From Linyphia triangularis (Eukaryota > Arthropoda > Arachnida > Araneae > Linyphiidae): DNA of 64,000 nucleotides. A program made the translations under genes and the position numbers. The stretch lies in the NCBI GenBank assembly GCA_963978545.1, contig OZ021721.1, positions 112,271,414 through 112,335,413 of the forward strand, in the 5' to 3' direction. Shown piece by piece: positions 24,791-38,443 of this stretch. Every line of letters begins with the position of its first letter. Positions within the stretch are counted from its first letter, which is position 1. The notes beneath the pieces are model-generated. The model did not search any database, was not told where the DNA came from, and worked only from the letters and a program-made list of their open reading frames with translations.

Positions 24791-25183
24791 TAATGGAGAC
24801 CATTGTGCATCATATGTACAACATCATGTGCTAACGAAGCTTTTTTTCTTTAAATATTTCCCTTCGATAAGTTATTGTATAGAATATATGCTACACTATG
24901 AGCTAGAAGGTTAATCAATCATTAATATTATTCTTTGATCATAATTTACCAACCTTGCTACATATTTCCGGAAAAGAATTTCTAAATTAGTAATTTGATA
25001 TTGTTATTGAACATAAATACTTACTCCAAAACAGAATACTTTTTCTTAAATACTTACATATTTTTTAAATTTATTGTTTTTATTAGACATCAAACAGGAA
25101 CATAACATATCTGCATATAAAGTAATTTTGAGATTGTTCCATTATTAATAAATAAATGTCTTATGCATTATCATACTTATTAT
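24791..25183. other. AT-rich spacer
   Basis: Nothing recognised. Confidence 0.5.
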
Positions 25184-25281
25184 CGGGATATGGTTTGTTG
25201 ATTAGGTTTATGCCCTAATCGCATTGCATATAATGAAGCAAAGCAATTAGGCTATAAATTTAATCAACAAATCATATCCTG
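25184..25281. repeat. 98-bp hairpin
   Basis: The left arm cgggatatggtttgttgatt pairs with aatcaacaaatcatatcctg at the right end, with mismatches. The inner part also pairs (gccctaatcgcattgcat with atgaagcaaagcaattaggc). It may be a tiny MITE remnant or a transcribed hairpin. Origin unknown. Confidence 0.7.
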
Positions 25282-25848
25282 TAAAACAATATTTTTCTTT
25301 TTTCCCAAATTTTTAATTTTTTTCTAAAACTTAAAATTGAATAATAGTGAAAGCAATTTTTTTTCAAGGGGAGTTGGTACCAAAAAATTTATAAATGATC
25401 GATTTTGCGCCTATTATTGTTTATCAAAATTTAAAAACTTTCTTTAAAAGGATACCTCATTTGTAATAATGCCTCAACTAGAAGTATTTTTTATAATTTT
25501 TTGAAGACGAAATTGGTAACCATTAGTATAAGTAAAGTTTTCTTTAAAATGCGTTTTTCTCAAAACTACATTTTTCATTATCCATGTACCTTTTTCTCAG
25601 AAACTGCACAAACTATCTTCCTAAAATTTTTGCCACATATTCCTTTTATGTATCTGTATTTACTGAAGTAAGATTTTGTTGTTATTTTAAAAATATTTTT
25701 TGTTTTGGCTTATTTCGGCAAAAAAAACAACAACTTTAACAAATTTGAGTGACTTTCACGAAAATTCATTTTAAAAAAAAAGTAAATGAATTATAATCAA
25801 AAGCTAACTTCAGTAGAATAACAAGTGTCTGGTAAATGCACTGAAAAA
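25282..25848. other. AT-rich spacer
   Basis: Nothing recognised. Confidence 0.5.
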
Positions 25849-25942
25849 AAAATTAGGCTTTTATGCCAATTACTTTCTGAAAATTAGGCTTTCATGCCAA
25901 TTACTTTCTGAAAATTAGGCTTTTATGCCAATTACTTTCTGA
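25849..25942. repeat. 31-bp tandem repeat, three copies
   Basis: The unit aaattaggcttttatgccaa plus ttactttctga occurs three times, with one t/c difference in the middle copy. Confidence 0.92.
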
Positions 25943-26929
25943 GAAAAATGTACTCGAAATATGCCAAATTAACATTACCTGTATAGAGGGTACCAACTCT
26001 CTCTAAACAATATAAATCTAGAAAATAAACTTAGATGGTACGTCGAGGTAACTTTTTCCACTTGCTATTTTCAGGCCAACAAAAGCTATTCCTGGCAAAT
26101 TAAATACTATTAGGAGTTATAGTCTATTTGTAAGCTCAAGATGTTTATAAAAAAAAATATTGCAAAGAAACAAGAATCTGGAAATTTTAATTTTTACTTA
26201 AAGATAAGATAACACATAAGAACAAACAAAACAACCTTATATAAAAATACATGTTTTAATTCAGCACTTCGGCAGATATGGCAGTCTATAAAATGAAGTA
26301 TTGACACTATGGGGTAGAGACAGACTGATGATTTCTCTCCTAATGGCTAAGAATGGATCTTAAATAAAGCAAAAGAAAGTTTAAAAATATACGAATCAGT
26401 TTTATCCCAGCATATTAAATGCTATGTATTAAAAGTCTATGTGAAAATGAATTGATAGAAGTATGTCTTTTTAAATTAGTCTGGAATCGCTTTTCTCGAA
26501 AATAAACTTCAAAAGTACACAACAAAAAAATTGCTAAGTTTGATACTCCCTTCTACATTGAATTGTCTCATGAAGTACCAAAATGATACAAATGTACTTT
26601 GATTTTCAAACAAATAACGCAATGTGCAACTGTAAAAAAAGTATTTATCAAAAGGGAAGTCTATTCCTTTACATTGGTATATAATTTATCAATTCTGATT
26701 TTGTGCAGAGGGTGAAAAAAAGGTTGTCACAAAAATAAAAACATCCCCCCCCCCCCAATAATAATATATAAGATATTCAAATCGTATACCCAAAATTAAT
26801 TCATTTTGGCACGCAAAAATTCCTTTTCAATCACAAGGAATCAATAATCCATTCTAAAAGAACTTTATCCTCCAAATTTAATAAAAGAGGGGCTAACATT
26901 AAAAAGAAATGATCGATTAAATGTGTTTC
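25943..26929. other. AT-rich stretch, no gene seen
   Basis: A C-run at about 26744-26756 is the only feature. Confidence 0.5.
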
Positions 26930-27490
26930 TATTTCACAAACAATAACCATTTCATTTCAAATTTATCTCTCATTTCCACTTCCAGCGCGACGATTCTCGC
27001 TTTTAATAAATACCTCCCTAAACGACTCTTGCGACCTCTTTGACAAATGACACACTCACCAAAACAACACTTAAGATATAATTCCAGCACTTAAGTCCTT
27101 TTAAACGAGCACACGCGTAATTTTCTTTATTCAATTAATGAGTGTCACACTAAGTACACTTGCGAGCCATTTTACATCATTGCCTCTCATAAGCAAGGCA
27201 TATGCTTCCTCAACGTCTCCAAAGCTCATTGAACAGATAAATTTCAATACCATCATCTATCCTCAATCCATCCTCTATCACCATCCGGATGCTCTTGCGC
27301 TTCTTCCATCCCAATAGAGGCTTCTCGCCTGCTAATAAGAATAAACGGTTGCATCACATTTTACACAAGTTGATGGGCTGCAACTGATATTAATGATCCT
27401 TATAGGGTTGTGACGTGATACTTAGGCTCGCTTTAATGCCACTTTGTCACAATTACCTGTGAAAACCATGACGAAATATTGAAAAGAACT
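26930..27490. promoter_or_regulatory. Candidate enhancer island with paired NK2-type sites
   Basis: This is a non-repetitive, moderately GC-richer segment. CACTTAAG, which contains the NK2-class homeodomain core TTAAGTG on the other strand, occurs at 27068-27075 and again at 27088-27095. The starts are exactly 20 bp apart, about two helical turns. A homeodomain-type tcaattaatgag lies at about 27131. No long frame is present. Known site preferences make a developmental enhancer plausible, but such short motifs arise by chance. Confidence 0.3.
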
Positions 27491-28625
27491 CAAGTTAACT
27501 ACGCTTGGAGATGACTTGAAAGACATCATCCAATCGTGAGTTTGGGAGTGTTCTTTCGAATTCGGTGGAGTATGGATCAAAAGGTGTCATACTACCTTTT
27601 TGCTTCTTAAGCCTCATGAGGCTTTTGACAGCCCTAAAATAAATTGAGGAGTTTTTTAAATAAGTTTCGAATGGTGGAAGATACTTCAGCCGAATTTGTT
27701 TTCTGAACTGGGGAATTGTTTGAGGAAATATTCTTTTTAAATACAACAATGCTTTCAATGTGATTTGTTAAAAGAAACACGTTATGTAAGTCATTTTCTA
27801 TTTGAAAAATATCATTTCACTCATTTTAATAATGATTACCTTAACGTATACCCTTCCTCGATTATATGATCTTATAGAATCAACTTTCGCGTTGGACACT
27901 TAAAAGTTACCCATAGACAAATTAAAACTATATTGTTTATTGTTTAATACGCGCACTATTTATAATACATTAATGTTGGGAATGTAAGATATATTTCATT
28001 TACAATAAAATGAGAAAAAAAAATGCAATTTATATATATTTTAAATCTGCCAGCTTTTGATGTATTAACTGTTTTTAAGCAATAATTAAATTAGCGCGTC
28101 AAAATATTAATGTAACGATATTTAAATTATTAAAGCCAAATCTATTTTTAAACATCTCGATATTACAAATGCATATTTCTTCACAACAAAAGTTATCATA
28201 ATGTTCCGTTTCTTTTCTACAGTAAACTTATCAAATTTATTTTCAAAATTCAATAATTAACAATTGAAATGAAAATTACTACGTACAAGAGTATTCAAAA
28301 TATATTTATGAGTGACTTCATATACCACAACATAGCTTTTGTTGAGGAAACCAATATCTTTCAGAAAAGGTGAATTACAATCTGATTAACAATATTTCAC
28401 TGACTTCACTTTTGGCGAGAGAATAAATGCTCATAAGTCAGCAATTTAAGTCTTCATTTGCCAGAAGTCCTTTATAAAGTCCCTGATTTCTAGCGTCTAC
28501 CCACTCGAACCCGATTCCAAATATCCTTCGAAAGAATTTTCAAATAAGTAATTTTGGAAATAAAAGACAGGCTCCTCATTTCAATATCCACTCTCCGAGT
28601 CACACTGCGACGTTCAGTTGTCAAG
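27491..28625. other. Unassigned stretch with an 87-codon minus frame
   Basis: A minus-strand frame at 27495-27758 encodes a basic 87-residue peptide with no recognised domain. The rest is AT-rich. It could be a remnant exon, with no supporting splice or homology evidence. Confidence 0.25.
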
Positions 28626-28675
28626 ATTTCTCAGCAATAAGCTTCGAGACATTTCTCAGCAATAAGCTTCGAGAC
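28626..28675. repeat. 25-bp direct duplication
   Basis: The 25-bp segment beginning atttctcagcaataagcttc is present twice in contact, without differences. Confidence 0.92.
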
Positions 28676-29676
<1,001 letters not shown>

Positions 29677-29689
29677 CTAAAAATATATT

Positions 29690-30600
29690 CAATGCTTTAA
29701 TTACTGCTTTTCGAAATCAAATTATAACAGAGAAAACTTAAAAGGGATAAAAAAAAAAACTAACATCGTAAACTAAATTTTCAGAAACCAATTTCTGAAA
29801 CGAGCAATAAATTAATTAGAATTAAAACCAAAATTCCAATCTTCCATGACTTTAATTCAACATTATACCCTAGCCAAGAAAACTTTGATAAAAAAAATTA
29901 ACGCTTAAAAGTAAGTTTACAAAAAGCAATTTCTAAAAAAAAAATTATCATTTTAGCCAAAAACTTTAACTACTGCCTTTCGAAATATCAAATTATAACC
30001 GAGAAAATTTAAATGGATAAGCAAATTAACATTGGATGATAAATGTTCATAAAACCAATTTCTGACAAGGACATTTAGTTACAAATTATTAAAACCAATG
30101 TCCAAAGCTTAAGTTACTGCATTTCAGTATTAAACCTAACCGAGAAAACTTTAAATGGATAAAAATCAGAATTGAAAGATGTGTTCAGAACCCAATATCT
30201 TAAATAATAATAATAAAAAATAAAAAAAATAAAAATAAAAAAAACATAGTTATTAAAACCAAAGTCCAAAGCTTTATCTACTGGATTTCGACATTAATTC
30301 CTAAACAAGGAAACTTATCTTTAATATTTTATTTATTTTAAGTATTGAAAATAGACATTTTTGAGAAAACACAAACAAAAAATAACGTATTAGAACTAAC
30401 AATAAATACTTTAATTACTTCATTTCATCATTAAATCCCAACCAAGGCAATTTAAAACAGATAAAAAAATTAACTTTAAAAGATAATTATTCAGATACCA
30501 ATTTCTGGAAGAAAAAAATAAATAACGTATTATATTAAAAATAACACCCAAAGCTTTAGCTATTGCATTTCGACATCTAATCCTATCCAAGAATCCTTGC
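29690..30600. repeat. Old diverged tandem array, about seven units of 117-162 bp
   Basis: The motif ctttaattactgcatttcga, then cattaaatcctaaccgagaa and aactttaaatggataaa, recurs in degraded form at about 29697, 29850, 29967, 30110, 30272, 30411 and 30549. A second block, cagaaaccaatttctga, recurs between them. Divergence and indels are heavy, so the array is much older than the 294-bp or 235-bp satellites. Confidence 0.75.
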
Positions 30601-30800
30601 ACCATCTGGCACGATTGAAATTGGACACATCCCATGGTACATAAACCTACGCGTGCCAGAAGCGTGCCATCAACCATTATTTGTTCTCCTCACAACTGCA
30701 ACGCGTGTTCTCCTATCTGTAATCTGTACTCACAGAGTGGAATAAATGGAACTTCCCTCATTCCATTTGTCAACTCAAGGTGGGTTTGATCGTAAGTTAA
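30601..30800. promoter_or_regulatory. GC-richer island, candidate conserved element
   Basis: Non-repetitive sequence with raised GC (aaacctacgcgtgccagaag and actgcaacgcgtgttctcc, each with an ACGCGT or GCGT core). No exon-like frame is evident. Inference from composition only. Confidence 0.2.
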
Positions 30801-31115
30801 AAAGCTTGTCTTATACTGTAGATCAGTGAGTGAATGTTGGGAACCGATAAACGGGAACTTGTTTGAACGAGGGCAGTTGCTATCAGCTATGTTGATGTGA
30901 TTTGATTTTGGATACTTTGGGATCTTTTTTCTTTTCTTTTGTTTTTGTTTTTGACGAAAAAAATCGATGGATGGTTATTAATTAAACAGATGTGTTGGAC
31001 AAGTTTTGAATTATAATTATTTAACTTTATAATCCCAGAGTCCAGACGTTGGACTTTTGCATCATTGGTCTTGGATGGCTAAACTGCATTTTCTTCATTT
31101 GGCTTTTGTTTAATA

Positions 31116-31313
31116 CACTGTTAAAAATTTTGTTCCATCTTGCACCAAAAATTGGTTCCCATTTAGCTGCAACCAACATTTGGTGCTTAGTTTCAATAGT
31201 GCTACCTCGGACCGTAAGCTCCATTAAATAGTGAAACTAACTAAGCACCAAATGTTGGTTACAGCTAAATGGGAAACAATTTTTGGTGCAAGGTGGAACA
31301 AAATTTTTAAGTG
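31116..31313 (+). mobile_element. Hairpin MITE family H, copy 1
   Basis: The element is flanked by TA (31114-31115 and 31314-31315) with ends cactgttaaaaattt and aaatttttaagtg. Arms of about 85 bp, containing ttggttcccatttagctg and accaacatttggtgcttag, pair with the right arm around a short loop (ctacctcggaccgtaag). TA target sites suggest Tc1/mariner mobilisation. It has no frame. The same family is at 48249-48451 and twice at 63511-63919. Confidence 0.9.
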
Positions 31314-31710
31314 TATATTAAGCTTAGAAACATAATGATTATTTACTTGCTAACGATTTATTCATAACGTAAAATAACCGTACCGTAACCGTAAATAATA
31401 GATTAACGATTTATTATACCGTAAAATAACTTATATTTTAAAGTAAATGATGGTGTTTAGGACTTAAAAATAAAACTTTAGAAATAAAATATTGAGTTCT
31501 TAATCAGTAGCAGTACCAAAGCATTCTATAAATTAAAAAACAGTATTTTAGAAAAATCACAAGTATAGGAACCGATATTTTATTGATAGCCATACGCCTT
31601 TCTTTAGTTTTATTAAAACCAAATAGTCTTAAAGTATTAAAAATAATGTAAAATTAATGAAACTGCAATCACTTTAAAAAAAAACTTTAAAAACTTGAAG
31701 CATGAAGTAA
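31314..31710. other. AT-rich stretch
   Basis: A short duplicated ttaacgatttatt/gtaaaataac motif at about 31346-31430 is the only structure. Confidence 0.4.
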
Positions 31711-32010
31711 AACTTTTAAATGCTTCAGTTTTGGAAATAATACTCTGTAGTACATTTTTAGCTAATGAGTATTTTATAGGTTCGGTCATCCTATGAACTG
31801 ATGCCATAAAATTTCAAATTTAAAGTTTATAGTCAAACTTTTAAATTCTTCAGTTTTGGGAATAATATTTTTAAAGTAACACCATCACATTTTTTGTATT
31901 TTAACCTTATGATTATTTTTATAGGCTCGGTCATCCTATAAACTGATGCCATAAAATCCAATCAACCAAACAATCTAATACTGACTAATCCAATCAACCA
32001 AACAATCTAA
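31711..32010. repeat. Diverged duplication of about 130-145 bp
   Basis: Two related blocks are present: acttttaaatgcttcagttt at 31711 and acttttaaattcttcagttt at about 31838. Each is followed by ataggttcggtcatcctat/ataggctcggtcatcctat and gaactgatgccataaaat. The second is followed by a short repeat, ccaatcaaccaaacaatcta, occurring twice. Confidence 0.8.
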
Positions 32011-33404
32011 CACCAAATAGGCAAAGTTATCAAGATAACTTTCCCAGTTTGTTGCACGTTCCGAAACTGATGCGAACTATATAAATATTTTCAATAAAGA
32101 TCTCGATTAATATCCTATAAATTCACTTAATAACTCGATTCTTAGAAAAAAACTGAACATTGAGACATTTTAGATGAGATAAAAATGATATCATTAATTT
32201 ACGATTCGCTACTTTATTTTTTAACGAATAAAATGTTTTTTAAGTCGCCTCCTCTGGTAAGCACTTTTCTTTTACTATGTCATTTTTTGTCCCTATCCCT
32301 CGGTCGTAGAAAATAATCTACTTTTTTATAACCACCCTAGTAAGAGCCACGTCTTAACTGTTAAGATGTTCGCTCAGATGTGCTCGTATTCAATTTGAAA
32401 TTGTTCTTCCAAAGTGCCTTGCGTGGGAAAAAAACTTAATGAGTTTATTAGCAGTCGGGCATGCTGCAAAAACGGTCTTTTTTAATCATTTTCCAGTACG
32501 AGAAGCGTTTTCCCCCCACGCCATTTCGCCAGTTTTTAGTACGCGTGAGATTTTTTAAGGTAATGGTGGCAGTCCATTATGAATATTTAATCAGCTCATT
32601 TGTAAAAGTAAACTCACTGCTTGAATTTATTCTGTTCTTAAAAAGTATATAAAACGGAAGCGTGAGCTAGAGGTTAAAAGAGGCACTATCTTGTAAGGGT
32701 AATTTTAACGAATTGTTAAATGGTTTATTGCAGATGTCAGAGTGGATTCTTCAAGATAGACGCACTATTCAGTGAATAAATATGGTGTTTTGAAATGTGT
32801 GCTAATATTTGACTATAAAATAAAATATTGGGTACCATGAAGGGTACCAAAAGAAATCTTTTTTTCCTAATGGTCGTTAAATAATGGCATCCATTCATGT
32901 GTATTGTCAAATAGTTTATTAAAGAGAAAAAAAGAAGTGGGCAACTCTACGGCCAAATACGAAGAATAAATACATTTTTTATGGATTTTTTAAGGGCGCT
33001 TCATCCTAAAATATTTGATAACGACAAATACTGACATTTTTAATGATTCATTTAAGAACTTTGCTCTTAAATTTATTGAAGATTTTTTTTACTTTTACTG
33101 GATTATAAGGTCGCTTATTAAAGCATCTTGAAATGAACTAAAAGAAATAATTTGTCTTTAATGGTTAAATACTGATACTTATACTCCTTATGCTAGTGAA
33201 CATTATTATCAAATTTTTTATACAGAAAATGCTGGTCACATATGCTTATTGTTTATATTTTAAATATATATATAGCTTGTATATAATATATGTATCGGTT
33301 ACGTAAATATATGTTGTTTATATATGCATACATGGTATAGATGTATTATTCATAACAATTAGTACCATATAATAAATGGCAAACGGAAGTTTCTGAACTT
33401 TAAG

Positions 33405-33405
<1 letters not shown>
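32011..33405. other. AT-rich stretch, no gene seen
   Basis: A slightly GC-richer patch at 32240-32560 has a 63-codon plus frame (32461-32652) with no recognised domain. The rest is AT-rich. Confidence 0.4.

Positions 33406-33494
<89 letters not shown>
33406..33494. repeat. (TA)n microsatellite, about 88 bp
   Basis: A pure TA array. The Tyr/Ile frames crossing it are artefacts. Confidence 0.97.
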
Positions 33495-33496
<2 letters not shown>

Positions 33497-34884
33497 GAAC
33501 ATTCTTCTTATTCGAACATTCTTCCAAATTGAAGAGTATGGTGTACTTAAGAATAGAGCAATTAGCAATTCTTATTCACGGTCAATTCACAAGCTCAGCT
33601 TATTCAATAGGGCAGATTAAGCGTCTATGTTTCTACCTCAAAAGATGACAACAAAGATACTGTTATTATAAGAATTAGATCAATCACATATTTTTCAACA
33701 AGTCATGAAAGTGATAGACAAAATGCCAATTTAAAAAAAAAAAAAGATATTTATTTGGTTAAATGCCTTAATACAGAAACAAAATCGTGTTTATGTAGAA
33801 AACATTTGTCATTACACTCTATAAGGGTGTTTGAAGAATACGTAGGTAATATCCAACGCCTTACCTTCTGATGATAGTACGCCGTAGATGATACAGTACG
33901 CAGAGTTTTTTTTAAAAAGTATGTTGTCGAAAATCATAAAGGATCTTCTCAGAGAGGATAATTATCTAAAAAAACAAAAAAGAAACAATAAATATTTAAA
34001 TGAAAAGAGCATGGAAAAAAGTTATTGCATTTAATGGAATTAAAATAGTTCATATATGATACTTAGTAACTAAAAAATGTATATTGGACACAGAATGACC
34101 TTTGCTTTTATTATGATTATGCAAAGAATTTCTACAGAATTAAACGCTTAATTTAAAATAGGTTGGCTTTGTAAAAAATTTCCAGTGGAGATAAGCACAC
34201 CTATTCAAACGACGTTGAAAAATGTATATGCATTCGGTCAGAATGACCTGAAATTTGGCCTGAATGCACGCACATAAGCGGAATTGATTTGGCAAAAGAA
34301 GAAAAAAAATAGTTTTTCTTTCTTATTCCATACCATTTCTCTCTTTTTCGCATATATTTGGATCAAAGTTGAGATAATTCGGGACTGTTATTCTTTTTTA
34401 TATCTATTTAAAAGTTTAAATTTAGTTATAATCATCCTATATGTCAGGTAAAGGATGGATTTTCACTTAACCAAACCATGCTGATTGTAATGCATAAATC
34501 TAAACTATAAAAGTAATAAAAAACGTAACTAATTTTGAGTTTACCAAGATTCTTTTACAACTTTAAGTACCACAATATCAGTTACTAACTCTTTTTTAAA
34601 TTCCAATCAATACTTCTACAGTTACTTATATTGAATTTGTTCCAAGTATTTAATATAAAAAGCGTAAAAATACATATTTGAATGCAATTTAGTTTATATT
34701 CTGAATATTTTTTTTTTATTTATATGCTTGGAGTCCAGTGTTAGATTGGAAGTGTTCTGTAAAGTTATTAAATTTAGCATAGGAATAAAATGTTGTGCAA
34801 TATAAAAACTGGAAGCACATTCTACGTTGGGAAAAGTCCATATTTTAATGTAAAAACGTTGATCTACAATATTTATTGTCAGCT
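33495..34884. other. AT-rich stretch, no gene seen
   Basis: No frame, repeat or island stands out. Confidence 0.5.
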
Positions 34885-35100
34885 GAAATGTCAACAAAAT
34901 GGTAGAAATATCAAACTCACACGTGAACATAAAATTGACTAATAGTTGAAACCCAGAAGATCTAATTGAAATGTCAATAACTTTGTGAAATTTGAACAAA
35001 AATGTAAAAATCTCAAACTCGCACGTGAACATAAAATTGATTAATAGTTGAAACCCAGAAGATCTAATTGAAATGTCAATAAATTTGTGAAGTGTGAATA
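34885..35100. repeat. Direct duplication of about 100 bp
   Basis: The blocks starting gaaatgtcaa at 34885, 34968 and (partial) 35070 share cacgtgaacataaaattga and gttgaaacccagaagatcta. The first is 19 bp shorter. The minus-strand 112-codon frame at 34694-35032 is internally repeated because of this duplication. Confidence 0.88.
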
Positions 35101-35854
35101 TGAAATTGCTATAGAAAGTTTGTTTATCTTAAATAGAGAGCAAGACCCATCCACACAAGCAATGATTTTTTATATTGCTTTTAGATATAATCTAAATTCT
35201 GATACCTCATGGTTTAAAAAGGATTTTAGCACCAAGGAATTAGTTATGTCCAATAGTTTTATTACGAAACAACAATTGAAATTGCATTCAAATTCTACTG
35301 TAATCGCTTCGTATTTCAGTAATACTAATGGACTTGTAAGCAGTCTGCGAGTTTAAGGTTGCTTAATTTTTGGAATTTTATCAGAGTTAGATAATGAATT
35401 TTATTGCTGAGAGATAAATGATTCCTTTGGTTTCTTCAACATACTTAAATTGTGATTTTCTCTTCTGTCATCTATTATATGCCATTACAAGTTCTCAAAT
35501 TTTTTGCTATTTATGATTTTTAACTTCGATTTAAAAAAAAAAAAAAATTGAGGTAAAAAATTGATCATCACGAAAAATAAAAGTAATTGTATAAAATAAG
35601 GAACTGGGGAACAAAAGAAGATTTGTCTTCTAAGTTTCGTACAAGAGAGGTGAAAATAAACATTATTCAGTATATGTTGTACATGTGTTTAATTTTGAAT
35701 ACAAATATTTTGAGGGGTTTAGAGCAGCTTTTGATTAAAAATATTTCAGAGGCAAATAAAGGTGAGTTTAAGAAGGCCGAACTTTTTTCTTTTAAAAAAA
35801 TTGACGTTGTGTGGAGAAGTCAGATTTTGTTCGCTGGTTCATCAAATTTCAAAA
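35101..35854. other. Unassigned stretch with two plus-strand frames
   Basis: Frames of 89 codons (35087-35356) and 99 codons (35587-35886) are open but AT-biased, lack recognised domains and abut repeats. They could be decayed exons or chance frames. Confidence 0.3.
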
Positions 35855-36700
35855 GGAATAATTGTAAAAATCTAAATTATGTTTAAAAATCTCATTATTA
35901 AATGTAAAAAAGCTAGATAGATCTTTAATGAGCCTCAATAGAGTAATTGTATAAACGTTAATATAGTAATTGGATGACCCTTATGAGAGATTTCGCTTTT
36001 GTCTTTATTGAATAACATCTCATTAAGATATGTAATCCTTCAAATAATGCCGAATTGCTTGAAATGAAAGATGAAGCACCATTCATTTATCGATGTGAAC
36101 TAAGCCCTTTACACAACCTTCCTCAAATCAACTGCTATGAAATCAACCTTTCTGAACAATAGGAATAATTGTAAAACTCGAGAAAACATGTCAATTTGTA
36201 ATTGTAAAAACCTAGATAGGTCTTTTTTGAACCGTAATAGATTAGTTGTAAAAACTAATGTAAAGTAATTGTATAAGTCTGAATTGTATAAGTCTGAATT
36301 GTATAACACCTCAATTAAGCTACGTAATCCTTCAAATAATACCGAATTGCATGAAATGAAAGATGAAGCACCATTCATTTATCGATGTGAACTAAGCCCT
36401 TTACACAACCTTCCTCAAATCAACTTCTATGAAGTCAACCTTTCTGAACAATAGGAATAATTGTAAAACTCGAGAAAACATCTCCATTTGTAATTGTAAA
36501 AACCTAGATAGGTCTTTTTGGAACCGTAATAGATTAGTTGTAAAAACTAATGTAAAGTAATTGTATAACACCTCAATTAAGCTACGTAATTCTTCAAATA
36601 ATACTGAATTGCATATAAAGAAAGACGAAGCCCCCTCAGTTCCCTATGTGGACTAAGCTCTCAACCTTCCCCAAATCAACTACTATGAAATCAACCTTCC
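35855..36700. repeat. 260-290-bp tandem repeat, about three units
   Basis: The segment atgaaagatgaagcacc(attcatttatcg) occurs at 36064 and 36357 and, degraded, at about 36617. Between copies are ggaataattgtaaaactcga and cctagataggtcttttt. An earlier partial unit begins near 35855. The first two units keep a plus frame ending YEINLSEQ or YEVNLSEQ then stop, with several amino-acid changes. The third has stops. Confidence 0.88.
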
Positions 36701-37000
36701 AAACTCGATCGATCGAATCCGATTAGATGAAGGATGACCAAAGACGGTGCAGACAGGTAGAGCCGCTATCAAGATAAATAGCGTTTGACAGTTTGAAATG
36801 CAGGTTGCTGCCGACCGAATGACACGGACATTTTCCTTAATTCCAGACTCCTCACTCTTCGATGGATTCCTGGTATCCAATTTCGGATGAAGAACCTTGA
36901 GTTGATCATTGCGTCTGAGATGGATATTAAATACGATTGGAGGAATGGGACTACCTTCCTCCCCCCCTTAGAACATGATCAATACGGTCTTTAGAAGACT
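36701..37000. promoter_or_regulatory. GC-richer island between two arrays
   Basis: Non-repetitive sequence with raised GC (gcaggttgctgccgaccga) and a GATA-type site in tcaagataaatag. A 65-codon minus frame (36683-36880) has no known domain. A regulatory role is speculative. Confidence 0.2.
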
Positions 37001-37425
37001 AGGTTTCAATGTCGAGGCTGTGTTGTGATCTGGTCTCGTGTATGTTTCTGGGATTGTATCATGGTCTTGCTGTTGTTCTGCAAGTAATGTCTCTTAAGGT
37101 TTCAATGTCGTGGTGGTTTGGTGACCTAATTTCGCGTATGCTCCTAGGAATGTAATGTGGTCTTTGATGTTGTTCTGTAGGTAATGTCTCATTTTTTTTA
37201 TATTGAAGACTTGGCTTCAATGTCGAGGTTGTTTTGTGACATGGTCTCGTGTAGGCTTCCTAGAATGCCTAGTGGTCTTGTTGTTGCTCTGAAAGTTATG
37301 TCTGTTTTCAATATGGAAAATTAGGTTTTAATGTCGTGGTGCTTTAGTGACCTAGTCTCGTGTATGCTCCTGGGAATGTATTGTGGTCTTGAAATTATTC
37401 TGTAAGTTATGTCTCTTTTGATTTT
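37001..37425. repeat. Tandem repeat of 96-115 bp, four units, T/G-rich
   Basis: Units begin at (a)ggtttcaatgtcg at 37001, 37097, 37212 and 37323. Each contains gtctcgtgtatgctcct and tggtcttg(c)tgttgttctg. The plus strand is strikingly depleted in C and rich in T and G relative to its neighbours. Confidence 0.88.
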
Positions 37426-38129
37426 GTGAATTGGACCTATTCTTGATGTTTACCATCGCGAAGAATGTTAGTTTTGGTATTTCTTATCTTTATCTTAGTT
37501 TTACTTGATATCAACGAGGTAGTCTTGTTTAGGATAGTTTTCAAAATTTTCATGAATTTGAATTCAGTTTTGAATCTAGATAGATTTAGAAATCCTTTTT
37601 GTTCTCATGCTTATTTGGATCATGCATCTATTTTGAGTTGTTTCCGAATAAGAGCCTTAGTGGTTAAAACGAGGGGTAAGATAATACTTTTGATATTTCT
37701 TATTGTTATATCTTTTTGTAGGTCCTTTGTCATTAACGGAGAATGTAAGTATCACCTGCTGAAATCCTGTAAATAATGCAATCCAAAAGTATGAGACCCA
37801 TATGTTTAATATTTTGGGTGAGTTCTAATTTGGATAGTATTCCATCTAAATATTAAAAATGTTTTCCACTACAATTTATGAATTGTTTTAGACAAATCTC
37901 TGAAATCAAATTATGAATTTTTTGTGACAAAATGTGTGAAATGAAATTCCTGTCGCAAACTTTAAATCGATAGTTCAAATGCTAATGAAATTTATGACTC
38001 TGGATTATTATTTCTAATCTAAATTGGTGAAGTGTGGTCCACATGTAGCCCTTGAACTAGAAATATTTAACCAACAAACAACTATTCTAAACTTATTTTC
38101 AGAAGTTAAAATAATTGTTTCAGTCAAGC
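37426..38129. other. Unassigned stretch, 103-codon plus frame
   Basis: The frame at 37465-37776 encodes a hydrophobic peptide rich in Ile, Leu, Val and Phe near its start, as expected from T-rich sequence. No domain is recognised and I think it is chance. Confidence 0.3.
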
Positions 38130-38411
38130 CTCACATAAGTAATATTCCTACTATATTCCCTAAAAACAAGTATATCCATTATTACTTATCAAGTTAGAAC
38201 ACATTTCCTTAAAACCAGTGTAATCATTATTCGCTGTTAAATTAGAATATACTATGAAACAAATATAATTATTACTATAGATACCAAATTAGAGGATATT
38301 CCCTAAAAAGCAGGTATATCCATTATCACATATCAAATTAGTACACATTCCCTTAAAACAGGTGTAATCATTATTCGCTGTCAAATTAGAATATACTCAC
38401 TTCAAACGAAG

Positions 38412-38443
<32 letters not shown>

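Noticed and set aside
34694..35032. 112-codon minus frame with an internal repeat
   Set aside because: The repetition reflects the roughly 100-bp DNA duplication, and the peptide has no recognised domain.
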